Shown here piece after piece: positions 18,300-26,154 of a stretch of DNA of 64,000 nt (position 1 is its first letter; each line of letters opens with the position of its first letter). A program made the position numbers and the translations under genes. The DNA comes from Amorphoplanes friuliensis DSM 7358 (GTDB lineage: Bacteria > Actinomycetota > Actinomycetes > Mycobacteriales > Micromonosporaceae): positions 9,144,001-9,208,000 of the forward strand of contig NC_022657.1 in NCBI RefSeq assembly GCF_000494755.1. Reading direction: 5' to 3'. The notes beneath the pieces were generated by a model that was not told the DNA's origin, did not search any database, and was given only the letters and a program-made list of their open reading frames with translations.

Positions 18300-18570
18300 A
18301 CCGGTGGGCGGGCGGCCAACCGATGCGGGCGGCCAACCGACGCGGGCGGGCAACCGCCGGGGATCGGTCAACCGCCGGGGTCGGACAACCGCCTGCGGGC
18401 GGACAACCGCCTGCGGGCGGACAACCGCCTGCGGGCGGACAACCGCCTGCGGGCGGACAAGCGCTGCGGGCGGACAAGCGCTGCGGGCGGACAAGCGCTG
18501 CGGGCGGACAAGCGCTGCGGGCGGACAAGCGCTGCGGGCGGACAAGCGCTGCGGGCGGACAAGCGCTATT
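18300..18570. repeat. Minisatellite of 17- and 18-base units
   Basis: Degenerate units at about 18305-18375 (GGGCGGCCAACCGATGC-like) grade into about four 18-base units (GGGCGGACAACCGCCTGC, the first with GGTCGG). Seven 17-base units (GGGCGGACAAGCGCTGC) follow with no mismatch until the end of the last. The 17-base period is not a multiple of three, so the array is not built to encode protein. It lies between the efflux operon terminator and the 3' end of the small kinase gene. Confidence 0.95.
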
Positions 18571-18652
18571 CACCCGGCCCGAGCTCTTCGGTTCCGTCGC
18601 GCAGGGCGGATCCGGACCTGGCCGGGCGTCGCTGTCTTCGGCGTGGTCCCGG

Positions 18653-19126
18653 TCAGCGCGACGGCTGGTCGTAGAGCCCGAGCTCCGCCGCGTCGGGAGC
18701 CTCGAACAACGGCAGAAATTCTTCGATCATCGCCCTGGTCAACGGGACCGCCCCCGCGCCTCCGGCCTGATTCCGGGCCTCCACCCGCCGCCCCAGCTCG
18801 TCGAGCGGCACGTCCAGAAACCGCAACTCGACCGCGACACCGAGCTCCCGGGCGAAGAGGCGCTTCTCTTCACGCTCGGCGCGCCCCCAGAAGCCGTATT
18901 CGAGGATCACCGTCAGACCGCCGCGCAGCAGGTCCTGCGTGAGCTGCCAAAGTTTGCGTTCGAGGCGATCCCGGGCAGCAATGTCGAAGAGATCGATGCC
19001 CAGGTCGACGAGCCACTCGTCCGGACAGAACCGCACGGCACCGAGTTCAGCGGCAAGCTCCCGGGAGAGGGTCGTCTTCCCCGCCCCCGGCAGGCCGCAC
19101 ACCATGATCAGCCGACTGTCCGCCAT
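18653..19126 (-). CDS. Small P-loop kinase / zeta-toxin-like ATP-binding protein
   Basis: 157 residues. Walker A is GLPGAGKTT (residues 11-19) right at the N-terminus, followed by FCPDEWLVDLG, a substrate-side Asp as in small-molecule kinases, and a C-terminal lid-type Arg-rich helix (ELGRRVEARNQ). This is the AAA_33/zeta-like family that phosphorylates small molecules such as sugars, antibiotics or UDP-GlcNAc. There is no small antitoxin gene next to it, so a toxin role is unsupported. The gene sits exactly between two tandem-repeat arrays, which is unusual for this window. Confidence 0.8.
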   Translation of the reverse strand: MADSRLIMVCGLPGAGKTTLSRELAAELGAVRFCPDEWLVDLGIDLFDIAARDRLERKLWQLTQDLLRGGLTVILEYGFWGRAEREEKRLFARELGVAVELRFLDVPLDELGRRVEARNQAGGAGAVPLTRAMIEEFLPLFEAPDAAELGLYDQPSR

Positions 19127-19160
19127 GCCCGCAAACTACGCGCCCGGCCCCGCTCAATCC

Positions 19161-19550
19161 CGCTAGTTTCCGGCCGACCGCGCCCAGGCCCGCCAGGTTC
19201 GCCCAACCTCCCTGAAGTTGGGCCTACGCGCGATCGGGCTCGCCCAATCCCCGGCCGACCCGACCCGGGCCCACCAGTTCCCGGCCGAGGCCCGCCAGGT
19301 TCGCCCGATATCCCTGAAGTCGGGCCTACACGCGACCAGGATCGCCCAACTCCCGGCCGACCCCGCCCAAGCCCGCCAGGCTCGCCCAACATCGTTGAAG
19401 TCGGGCCTACACGCGAACGGGCTCGCCCAACTCCCGGCCGACCCCACCCAAGCCCACCAGGCTCGCCCAACATCGTTGAAGTCGGGCCTACACGCGACCA
19501 CGCTCGCCCAACTCCCGGCCGACCCCACCCAGGCCCACCAATTCCCGGTC
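19161..19550. repeat. Tandem repeat of 81-base units
   Basis: The phrase CGCCCAACTCCCGGCCGACC recurs at 19343, 19424 and 19505, exactly 81 bases apart. A diverged copy begins at 19241, separated by 102 bases because of a 21-base internal duplication, and another begins near 19161. Units contain GTTGAAGTCGGGCCTACACG. Because 81 is a multiple of three, several frames on both strands stay open through the array as 27-residue repeats. None has a good start or a family resemblance, so I treat it as noncoding. Confidence 0.93.
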
Positions 19551-19650
19551 GCTCTCCCGTCCCCGGCGGTTCGACCCGCACACCGGGGCACAAGATGTGT
19601 GCGGCGCCACGTAACGAGCTCCCACCAGCCCACTTCGTCTGGAAAGACCC

Positions 19651-19686
19651 GCGTGCCCTCCCTGCTCACAAGCCGGGAGGGCACGC
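19651..19686 (-). terminator. Terminator of the TetR-controlled MFS gene
   Basis: GCGTGCCCTCCC and GGGAGGGCACGC form a perfect 12-base stem around a 12-base loop, 15 bases past the stop of the leftward transporter gene. Confidence 0.8.
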
Positions 19687-19700
19687 GCGGCCTGATCGTT

Positions 19701-21128
19701 TCAGGCAGCGACGGCGGCGTTTTCGACCTCGTCGATGGTCGGGCGGAGGCGCGGGGCGCCCAGGGCGATCGCGATGTTGGCCGCCGCGAAGATCGCCGCG
19801 ATCAGCAGACCCCGTTCGAAGCCGCCGACCAGGGCATCCTGCGGTGCCGAGCCGCCGGTCAGCAGACCCTCCACGTGGGACGTGGCGAAGGTCGTGATGG
19901 CCGCTAGGCCGAGGGCGCCACCGACCTGGTAGCCGGCGTTGACCACGCCCGAAGCCGCGCCTGCCTGCTCGTGTTCGACGTCGGAGACAGCGGCGATGGA
20001 CGCCGGGGTGCCGGTGGCGATGATGCCCATGCCGAAGAGGATCAGGCCGGGGAGGATCGTCAGGGCGTACGAGCCGGTGGCGTCGGCGCCGGAGAGCAGG
20101 AGGAGGCCGACGACACTGAGGGCGGCCCCACCGAATTGCACGGGCTTGGTGCCGAAGCGGGTCACCAGCTGTGCCGACACCACGGCGCTGGTGATTGCGG
20201 CGATGCCCATCGGGAGGAATTGGAGGCCGGTTTCGAGGGCGGTCAGACCGCGGACCTGCTGGAGGAAGATCGCGGTCAGGAAGAACATCGCCAGGAACGC
20301 GGCGCCGTTGAGGGCGAGAGCCAGGATCGACGTTGTCAGGCCCCGCGAGCGGAAGAGGCTGAGCGGCACCAGCGGCGCCGACGAGCGTGCTTCGACGCCG
20401 ATGAAGGCGCCGAGCATGGCCAGGCCGCCGACCAGCAGCGCGATCACCTGCAGGGAGGCCCAGCCTTCGGGTTCGGCGCGGATGACGCCGAGCACGATCG
20501 CCAGCAGGCCGGCGGTGCTGAGGAGGGCACCCGCGACGTCGAAGGTGCGCGTACCCGTGGAAGTGATCTTGGATTCGCGGACGAAGAGCGGGACGATCAC
20601 GGCGAGGGCGACGGCGATCGGGACGTTGACCAGGAAGACCCAGCGCCAGCTCAGGGAGTCGACGAGCAGGCCGCCGGCGATGACGCCGAGGGTGCCGCCG
20701 AGGCCGGCGAGGCCACCCCAGACGCCCATCGCGATGTTGCGTTCGCGGCCCTTGGCGTAGGTCACCGTGAGGATCGCGAACGCGGCCGGCGACAGCAGCG
20801 CGCCGCCGAGGCCCTGCACCGCGCGCATGATGACGAGCTGCTCGGGGTTCTGCGCGAGGCCCGCGATCAGCGAGGTCACCCCGAAGACCAGCAGGCCGAT
20901 GATGAAGAGCCGGCGGCGGCCGAGGAGGTCGGCGGCCCGGCCGCCCAGGAGCAGAAAACCACCGAAGAGCAGCGTGTACGCGCTGACGACCCATTGCAGG
21001 CCGGACGCGGAGAAGCCGAGGTCCTGCTGGATGTCGGGCAGCGCCACGTTCACGATCGTCACGTCGAGCACGACCATGAACTGCGCCAGCGCCAGCACCG
21101 CCAGGGTCGACCAGGGGTTGCGTTGCAC
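19701..21128 (-). CDS. MFS drug efflux transporter, DHA2 type
   Basis: 475 residues from GTG 21128, chosen because GGAGG lies 8 bases upstream and residue 1 then falls just before the first membrane helix (NPWSTLAVLALAQFMVVLD). An in-frame ATG at 21176 is the alternative. About 14 membrane segments are visible, with DVTIVNVALPDIQQDLG, GGRAADLLGRRRLF (motif A) and MRAVQGLGGALLSPAA, the DHA2 hallmarks. It exports drugs or toxic metabolites by proton antiport. It lies 102 bases downstream of a TetR gene in the same direction and carries the same operator motif in its promoter. Confidence 0.92.
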   Translation of the reverse strand: MQRNPWSTLAVLALAQFMVVLDVTIVNVALPDIQQDLGFSASGLQWVVSAYTLLFGGFLLLGGRAADLLGRRRLFIIGLLVFGVTSLIAGLAQNPEQLVIMRAVQGLGGALLSPAAFAILTVTYAKGRERNIAMGVWGGLAGLGGTLGVIAGGLLVDSLSWRWVFLVNVPIAVALAVIVPLFVRESKITSTGTRTFDVAGALLSTAGLLAIVLGVIRAEPEGWASLQVIALLVGGLAMLGAFIGVEARSSAPLVPLSLFRSRGLTTSILALALNGAAFLAMFFLTAIFLQQVRGLTALETGLQFLPMGIAAITSAVVSAQLVTRFGTKPVQFGGAALSVVGLLLLSGADATGSYALTILPGLILFGMGIIATGTPASIAAVSDVEHEQAGAASGVVNAGYQVGGALGLAAITTFATSHVEGLLTGGSAPQDALVGGFERGLLIAAIFAAANIAIALGAPRLRPTIDEVENAAVAA

Positions 21129-21164
21129 CGGTTCCACCTCCACGCACGCGCCGCCCTGTGCGGC

Positions 21165-21195
21165 GTACATGTACACCGTAGATGTACGACGTATA
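21165..21195 (-). promoter_or_regulatory. Probable TetR operator of the MFS gene
   Basis: TGTACGACGTATA (21183-21195) differs by one base from the palindrome before the TetR gene itself (21911-21923). It is joined by a perfect palindrome GTACATGTAC at 21165-21174 and another TGTAC half-site between them. It sits 55 bases upstream of the chosen GTG start and 7 bases upstream of the alternative ATG. Confidence 0.7.
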
Positions 21196-21230
21196 GGAGC
21201 GGCAGATGGTGTGACGAAGAACGCGGAAGG

Positions 21231-21902
21231 TCAGTCGCGGCTGATGCCGCGCACGCCCTGGACGAGCAGATCCAGATTCAGGCCGAAGTAGCCGTCCTGC
21301 TCCCGGCACGTGACGAGGGCCGGCGCGGACGCGATGACGTTCGGGTACCGCTCCGGCGACAGCGCCTCGAGCCGGGCCCGCTTGTCCCGGACCGCCTGAC
21401 CCGGCTCGTCGTCGGCCCGCGGGAACGGCGACGGGTCGGACGCGACGAGCGTGATGACCGCGCACATGAGGAAGGTGCCGACCTCCGCCGCCTTGACGGC
21501 CGAGAAGCCGGCCTGCCGCAACAGGCCGAGCACCCGCTCGGCCATCTGCAGACCGCTCTCGGCCGCGAGGATCTGGCGCATGGCCAGGGCGGCGATGGCG
21601 GGATGCGGGCGGATCGCCTCGAGGAACCGCTCGAGGATGAGGCGCAACTGCACGTCCCAGGCGGCGCCGTCACCGGGCTCGGGCAGCTCCACTCCGGCGA
21701 TCAGATGCTCGGCCAGCCCGTCGAGCAGGCTGTCCTTGTCGTTGAAGTGCCAGTACATCGCCATCGGCGTGACACCGTGCTGCTGCGCGAGCCGGCGGAT
21801 GGTCACGGCCTCGAGCCCCTCGGCGTCGGCCAGGTCGATCGCGCTCGCCACGATCGACTCCCGGCTCAGCCGCGTCCGGGTCGTGTCGCTCCGCTTGGGC
21901 AT
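21231..21902 (-). CDS. TetR family regulator with TetR_C-type ligand domain
   Basis: 223 residues from ATG 21902. Helix-turn-helix in residues about 8-55 (RLSRESIVASAIDLADAEGLEAVTIRRLAQQHGVTPMAMYWHFNDKDSLLDGLAEHL) with the TetR-class MYWHFNDK. The C-terminal domain resembles TetR_C drug-binding domains. The palindromic operator lies 9 bases upstream of its own start, and a near copy lies before the following MFS gene, so it most likely represses itself and that exporter. Confidence 0.92.
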   Translation of the reverse strand: MPKRSDTTRTRLSRESIVASAIDLADAEGLEAVTIRRLAQQHGVTPMAMYWHFNDKDSLLDGLAEHLIAGVELPEPGDGAAWDVQLRLILERFLEAIRPHPAIAALAMRQILAAESGLQMAERVLGLLRQAGFSAVKAAEVGTFLMCAVITLVASDPSPFPRADDEPGQAVRDKRARLEALSPERYPNVIASAPALVTCREQDGYFGLNLDLLVQGVRGISRD

Positions 21903-21910
21903 CCACCAAC

Positions 21911-21923
21911 TGTACGACGTACA
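21911..21923 (-). promoter_or_regulatory. TetR operator, autoregulatory copy
   Basis: TGTACGACGTACA: two 5-base inverted arms (TGTAC/GTACA) around GAC, placed 9 bases upstream of the TetR start codon. Confidence 0.72.
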
Positions 21924-22085
21924 CCCGGTGCGACCCCCGGTGGCGGCGAGGTGGATCACGTCCGTCACGCTGGGATCAACTGGTCACACACGGCTAGCCT
22001 TTGGGAACGCAGCGCAGTTTTGCGATTTTTCTTCAACTCGGCGCCGCACTGCCGATCATTTGCCACGACGACGAAAGGGTGCCCG

Positions 22086-23690
22086 GTGAAGCGAAGCATG
22101 AACGATGCCGAACGGCTGTCGGCCGCCCTCACGGAGATCGAGGATCAGTACCTCTGGGACGCCGACTCCGCTCTCGACCAGTCGATCGCGATCGAGGAGC
22201 AGGCGCTCGTGCTCGGCGACGAACGCCTGGTGACACGCGCGCGGCTGTGCCAGGCCAACATGCTGATGCGCAAGGGTGAGGTCGCCGCGGCCGCCCGCCG
22301 CATCTGGAAGATCCACCAGTGGGCCACCGACCACACCGACAACATCGTCCTGGCGCGTACGCACCTCGTCTGGGCCAACATCCACCGGCACCTGGGCGAC
22401 GCATCCCAGTCGCTCGAGCACTCGGTGCTCGCCGTCGAACTGCTCGACGACGCCGCGACCCCGCACATGCACGTCTGGCACCGGGCCAAGCTCGCCGACG
22501 CCCTCGGCGCCGCCGGGTCGATGGACGCCGCCCGCCTCCGGTACGCCCAGGCCGAAGAGCTCGCCGCCGAACTCGGCCTGCCCCGCCTGCTCATGGGCAT
22601 GCTCAACAACTACGCCTACACCGAGTACGCCGCCGGCGAGAACGGCCGCGCCCAGGCGGTCGCCCGACGACTCCAGCAGGTGGCCGAGCGTCACGGCTTC
22701 GAGCTCGACCCCGCGGTACTCGACACCATCGGCGCCATCGAGATCGAGAACGGCAACTACCTCGCGGCCGAGCGCACACTGCGCGAGGCGGTCCGGCGCC
22801 ACCACCGTGGTGACTACGAGGACGCCGACGCGCTGGCGGAGTTCATGCTGACGCTCGCCCGGGCCCAGCGCTTCCTGCGGGCAACCGACCGTGCCCAGGT
22901 CAGCCTGGACGCGTCCCGCACGCTCTGTGTCGAGCGCGGGCTCGGCGACGTTCTCGTCCGCGTCCACCAGGAGCAGTCGGAGCTGCACGCGGCCCGGGGC
23001 GAGTTCGCCGAGGCTTTCGCCGTACACAAGATCTTTTTTGCCGCTCACCATGCGCTGCACTCGTCGCAACGGGAGGCACAGGCCCGCACCCGGCAGGCGA
23101 TGTTCGAGACGACCGAGGCCCGGCAGGAGGCCGCGCGCTTCCGCGAGCAGGCCCGCCGCGATCCGCTGACCGGCCTGCGCAACCGGCGCTACCTCGACGA
23201 ACAGCTGCCCGACCTGGTCGAAGCCGGCGAAGAGCTGACCGTGGCGATCGTCGACCTGGACCACTTCAAGCGGATCAACGACCAGCTGTCCCACGACATC
23301 GGCGACCAGGTCCTGGTCCTGGTAGCAAAGCTGCTCGAGACCGAGCTGGCGGCCGTCTCACCCGACGGGTTCGTCGCCCGGATGGGTGGCGAGGAGTTCC
23401 TGATGGTGCTCCCCGGCATGGACGTGCACGAGGCGACAACGCAGCTCGACAGCATCCGCCGCGCGGTCTCCACCTACGCCTGGGACGAGTTGACCCGCGG
23501 CCTCCCCGTGACGGTGAGCATCGGTGTGGCCGGCCTCCACGAAAACCCCAACGTCAGCCAGGCCGGACTGCTGTCCACAGCCGACCGCAACCTGTACGTG
23601 GCCAAGCACGCCGGACGCGACCGGGTCATCTCGGGCGCACCCCGCGACGCCCGCCACCGGTCCTACCGCGACGGTGCGTCCGCAGCCTGA
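22086..23690 (+). CDS. TPR-GGDEF diguanylate cyclase
   Basis: 534 residues from GTG 22086, with AAAGGG about 6 bases upstream; the ATG at 22098 is the alternative. The N-terminal 340 residues are helical repeats of TPR character with many Ala/Leu/Tyr pairs (HLVWANIHRHLGDASQSLEHSVLAVELLDD). A coiled segment leads into a GGDEF domain beginning DPLTGLRNRRYLDEQL, with metal-binding VDLDHFKRIND and the catalytic signature GGEEF at about residues 434-438. It makes c-di-GMP in the cytoplasm. The usual RxxD inhibitory site is VSPD here, so product inhibition is probably lost. No EAL domain. Confidence 0.93.
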   Translation: MKRSMNDAERLSAALTEIEDQYLWDADSALDQSIAIEEQALVLGDERLVTRARLCQANMLMRKGEVAAAARRIWKIHQWATDHTDNIVLARTHLVWANIHRHLGDASQSLEHSVLAVELLDDAATPHMHVWHRAKLADALGAAGSMDAARLRYAQAEELAAELGLPRLLMGMLNNYAYTEYAAGENGRAQAVARRLQQVAERHGFELDPAVLDTIGAIEIENGNYLAAERTLREAVRRHHRGDYEDADALAEFMLTLARAQRFLRATDRAQVSLDASRTLCVERGLGDVLVRVHQEQSELHAARGEFAEAFAVHKIFFAAHHALHSSQREAQARTRQAMFETTEARQEAARFREQARRDPLTGLRNRRYLDEQLPDLVEAGEELTVAIVDLDHFKRINDQLSHDIGDQVLVLVAKLLETELAAVSPDGFVARMGGEEFLMVLPGMDVHEATTQLDSIRRAVSTYAWDELTRGLPVTVSIGVAGLHENPNVSQAGLLSTADRNLYVAKHAGRDRVISGAPRDARHRSYRDGASAA

Positions 23691-23799
23691 CACCGGCCGC
23701 ACCGGGTGAACTCGATCGAGCGACAGCTCGTCTTCTGCCGCTAGGCTGACCCCCAAGATTTCCGGTACGGCCAGGGGTGGCCCGAATCAGGAGGCGGTC

Positions 23800-24612
23800 G
23801 TGACGCAGGAGAGTGCGGAGGTAGCACCGCCCGGAGTCAACATCAACGTGCCGCACTCGGCCCGCATCTACGACTACTGGCTCGGCGGCAAGGACAACTT
23901 CGCCGTCGACCGCGCGGTCGGTGAAGCGATGATGAAGGCCATCCCCGCCATGCGCTACATGGCCGGCGAAAACCGCAAGTTCGTCCACCGCGCCGCCCGC
24001 GACCTCGTCGCCAAGGAAGGCATCCGCCAGTTCCTGGACATCGGCACCGGCATCCCCACCCGGCCGAACCTCCACGAGATCGCCCAGAAGCTCGCCCCCG
24101 AAACCCGCGTCGTCTACGTCGACAACGACCCGATCGTCCTGGTGCACGCCCGCGCCCTGATGATCAGCACCGACGAGGGCCGCAGCGAGTACATCTCCGC
24201 GGACATCCGCAAGCCTCAGTCGATCCTGACCGAGCAGGTCCTGACGGAAACGCTGGACCTGACCGAACCCGTCGGCCTGACCCTCATCGCCATTCTGATG
24301 CTCCTCGCGGACGCCGACGACCCGTGGTCCCTGGTCGCCCAGCTCCGCGACGCCATGCCCTCCGGCAGCATCCTCGGCATCACTCACCCGACCGCCGACT
24401 TCAACCCCGAAGCAGTCGGCGAGGCCGTGTCCGCCGCAACCAGCGCAGGGATGACTTTGGTCGCCCGCACCCGCGAAGAGGTCGAACGCTTCTTCGGCGA
24501 TTGGGAAATGCTCGAGCCCGGCCTGGTCCCGGTCTCCGCCTGGCGCCCCGACGAACCCGTCGAAAACCCGGAAGCGGCTTACTACTGGGCCGGCGTAGCC
24601 CGCAAACCCTGA
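23800..24612 (+). CDS. SAM-dependent methyltransferase, DUF574/actinomycete type
   Basis: 270 residues from GTG 23800 with AGGAGG 5-6 bases upstream. The N-terminal signature (HSARIYDYWLGGKDNFAVDRAVGEAMM ... NRKFVHRAARDL) and QFLDIGTGIPT (SAM-binding loop) are those of a family abundant in actinomycetes and annotated as DUF574 or 'SAM-dependent methyltransferase'. VVYVDNDPIVLVHARAL supplies the acidic ribose-binding residue. The substrate of the family is not established. A possible -10 (TAGGCT at 23742-23747) precedes it. Confidence 0.92.
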   Translation: MTQESAEVAPPGVNINVPHSARIYDYWLGGKDNFAVDRAVGEAMMKAIPAMRYMAGENRKFVHRAARDLVAKEGIRQFLDIGTGIPTRPNLHEIAQKLAPETRVVYVDNDPIVLVHARALMISTDEGRSEYISADIRKPQSILTEQVLTETLDLTEPVGLTLIAILMLLADADDPWSLVAQLRDAMPSGSILGITHPTADFNPEAVGEAVSAATSAGMTLVARTREEVERFFGDWEMLEPGLVPVSAWRPDEPVENPEAAYYWAGVARKP

Positions 24613-25003
24613 CCGGCCCGCTACGCCGCTGGTCTTGCAGCGCCCGCTGCCCGGCAGATTCTGTCCAGGTCCAGCCATCACCCGCCGGCGCCCGGCGTCG
24701 CCGTGGGCCCGCACAGGGTTGGGCAAGCCAGTGCCGATCACGGCAGCTCGAGGCTGCGCGGGTGGGAGCGTTAGCGAGGGGTTTGGGGTAGCCGGGTCAT
24801 GCAATCCGCCGGCAGGGGAGCGGAGCGAACCGGTCCCCGCGGGAGCGACGATCCGAACTACGACGGACCGTGGCAATCCAGAATTTGACCTTTGGGCTTC
24901 AGGAGATGGCTCGCTGAAGCTCGCCCCTAACCGGCCGAGCGATCCGGCACGGGGGAACCGGACCGCCCGGCCGGAGTCGGGCGGCGCGCTTGATGCGCGC
25001 TGC

Positions 25004-25033
25004 GGAGCGACGCCCTGGTGCCGGCGTCGCTCC
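25004..25033. terminator. Hairpin in a gene-free stretch between converging genes
   Basis: GGAGCGACGCC and GGCGTCGCTCC form a perfect 11-base stem with an 8-base loop, followed rightwards by a weak T run. It lies in the 434-base gap 24613-25046 between converging genes. A second short GC stem is at 24985-25000. I see no gene in this gap: frames are open on both strands but lack start signals and family features. Confidence 0.55.
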
Positions 25034-25046
25034 TGGGTGTGAAGTT

Positions 25047-25409
25047 TTAGGGGCGCAGGCGCGGACGTTTTCGCGTCGGCGGGTGGGGTAGGCGGCGGGC
25101 TCGGACGAGGACCTGGCGACGGCTGCCTTCGCGGCCGGTGGGGTCGATCACGGTGCCTTCGACTTCGAGCCAGGTGTCGCCTTCGTAGGGGATCGGTTTG
25201 GTCCATTCGACGCGGTCGACGCGGAGAGTGAGCGGGCCGATGCCGTAGCAGTAGTCCGTTTCGGCGAAGACGTGGGCCGGCCAGCGGGGGACGGCCAGTT
25301 GGATGCGTCCACTGCGGATGATCGGCGCGGCCAGCGACCAGGTTCTGGTGGCGCCGGCGCGGCGGCGGCGGGCGCAGTGGACGTGTTCAGTGACTCGCGT
25401 CGGGATCAC
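25047..25409 (-). CDS. Hypothetical protein, basic and beta-rich
   Basis: 120 residues, ATG start overlapping the upstream small gene by 23 bases. I do not recognise the family. The middle (LRVDRVEWTKPIPYEGDTWLEVEGTVIDPTGREGSRRQVLVRARRL) looks like strands of a small beta barrel, while the N-terminus (CARRRRAGATRTW) and the end (RKRPRLRP) are strongly basic. It is probably co-transcribed with the gene at 25387 and belongs to the small-gene cluster around the DUF397/XRE pair. Confidence 0.55.
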   Translation of the reverse strand: MIPTRVTEHVHCARRRRAGATRTWSLAAPIIRSGRIQLAVPRWPAHVFAETDYCYGIGPLTLRVDRVEWTKPIPYEGDTWLEVEGTVIDPTGREGSRRQVLVRARRLPHPPTRKRPRLRP

Positions 25410-25617
25410 CGCCGTCGTTTGGGTCCTGCTCCGCCTGGGGAAGGTTGTCGGAACGGGTCAATGCGTAGCGGACCCCACCGAATCGGTGGGACACGGTGGT
25501 GGCTCGGGTCGAGGCGGCTGCCATGCCTCCGGTGAGCGGCTCGTCGCGGTAGACGAGGGCCGGGTTGCCGCGTTCGGCCGACTCGGGTTGGTGCGGGCCG
25601 GCGTTGGGGACCGTCAT
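25387..25617 (-). CDS. Small hypothetical protein, paralogue of the one at 27317
   Basis: 76 residues, ATG with a good GGGAGG site 7-8 bases upstream. The core (NPALVYRDEPLTGGMAAAS then ATTVSHRFGG) resembles the gene at 27317 (DPVWVYRDGWRAGVIEASSPRAVTVTYRPGS): both have V-Y-R-D, a Gly, A-x-S, and T-V in the same spacing. Both therefore look like the same short beta-rich family, SH3/KOW-like in appearance, flanking the DUF397/XRE genes on opposite sides. Function unknown. Confidence 0.6.
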   Translation of the reverse strand: MTVPNAGPHQPESAERGNPALVYRDEPLTGGMAAASTRATTVSHRFGGVRYALTRSDNLPQAEQDPNDGGDPDASH

Positions 25618-25746
25618 GCTTTTTCCTCCCGCTCGGACGCCCCCGCCAGGGAGCCTCGCGTCGAGGGCTGACGGGGCCGTTCCGCGACCGACCCGTCACT
25701 CAAAGATGTCACCCTCCGTGACCCACTTTCAGTGGGGCTCGTGCGT

Positions 25747-25804
25747 TATCATGCTCACAATCATGTGAGAACGCAAGGCCAAATGCACGTGCATTTGCAC
25801 AGCA
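25747..25804 (+). promoter_or_regulatory. Promoter block of DUF397 gene shared with the XRE gene
   Basis: TATCATGCTC (25747-25756), CGCAAGGCC (25772-25780) and the perfect 16-base palindrome AAATGCACGTGCATTT (25781-25796) occur in this order before the DUF397 gene. The same elements in the same order and spacing lie upstream of the XRE gene on the other strand (27161-27217). The palindrome centre is about 80 bases from the DUF397 start. Confidence 0.75.
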
Positions 25805-25867
25805 GGTAGTCGGCGTGACACACATCGCCGGTCCTCGTGACCGGTCAAACTGCTAGGGAGCCAAGTA

Positions 25868-26104
25868 ATGACGCGCATTGTTAACGGCATGCCCGCCGGG
25901 CAGCTCGAGGGTGTGACCTGGCAGAAGAGTGGCCGGAGCAACCCCAGCGGCAACTGCGTCGAGTGCGCCGCACTCCCGGACGGCAGCGTCGCCATGCGGA
26001 ACTCACGCGACCCGGAGGGAGCGGCGCTCATCTACACGCCCGCGGAGATCGAAGCGTTCCTCGGCGGCGTGCGTGACGGAGACTTCGACAACCTGCTCGG
26101 CTGA
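25868..26104 (+). CDS. DUF397 domain protein
   Basis: 78 residues, ATG. The full-length protein is a single DUF397 domain: LEGVTWQKSGRSNPSGNCVECAALPDGSVAMRNSRDPEGAALIYTPAEIEAFLGGVRDGDF, with the conserved W-x-K-S, N-C-V-E and R-x-S-x-x-P-x-G motifs. Members pair with XRE/Scr1-type regulators in actinomycetes and influence development or antibiotic production, probably as a binding partner. The partner XRE gene converges from the right and shares the promoter block. Confidence 0.95.
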   Translation: MTRIVNGMPAGQLEGVTWQKSGRSNPSGNCVECAALPDGSVAMRNSRDPEGAALIYTPAEIEAFLGGVRDGDFDNLLG

Positions 26105-26124
26105 GTCACTCTTCGGGGTGACTC
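26103..26124. terminator. Short hairpin between converging DUF397 and XRE genes
   Basis: GAGTCAC and GTGACTC form a perfect 7-base stem around an 8-base loop immediately past the DUF397 stop and before the XRE stop, so it can act in both directions. Confidence 0.5.
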
Positions 26125-26154
26125 ACCCAAAGTAATGACGCGGCGACCTGACGG

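Noticed and set aside
18300..18570. Repeat array as a possible CRISPR
   Set aside because: Units are contiguous 17/18-base repeats with no unique spacers and no cas genes nearby.
18653..19126. Kinase gene as a zeta-toxin/epsilon-antitoxin pair
   Set aside because: No small antitoxin gene adjoins it; the upstream and downstream sequences are tandem repeats.
19108..19684. Repetitive 27-residue proteins encoded by either strand of the 81-base array
   Set aside because: Open frames follow automatically from an 81-base period in GC-rich DNA; no convincing ribosome site, no family resemblance.
24613..25046. Possible gene of about 135 codons on the plus strand
   Set aside because: No ribosome site, composition of a shadow frame, and hairpins interrupt the region.
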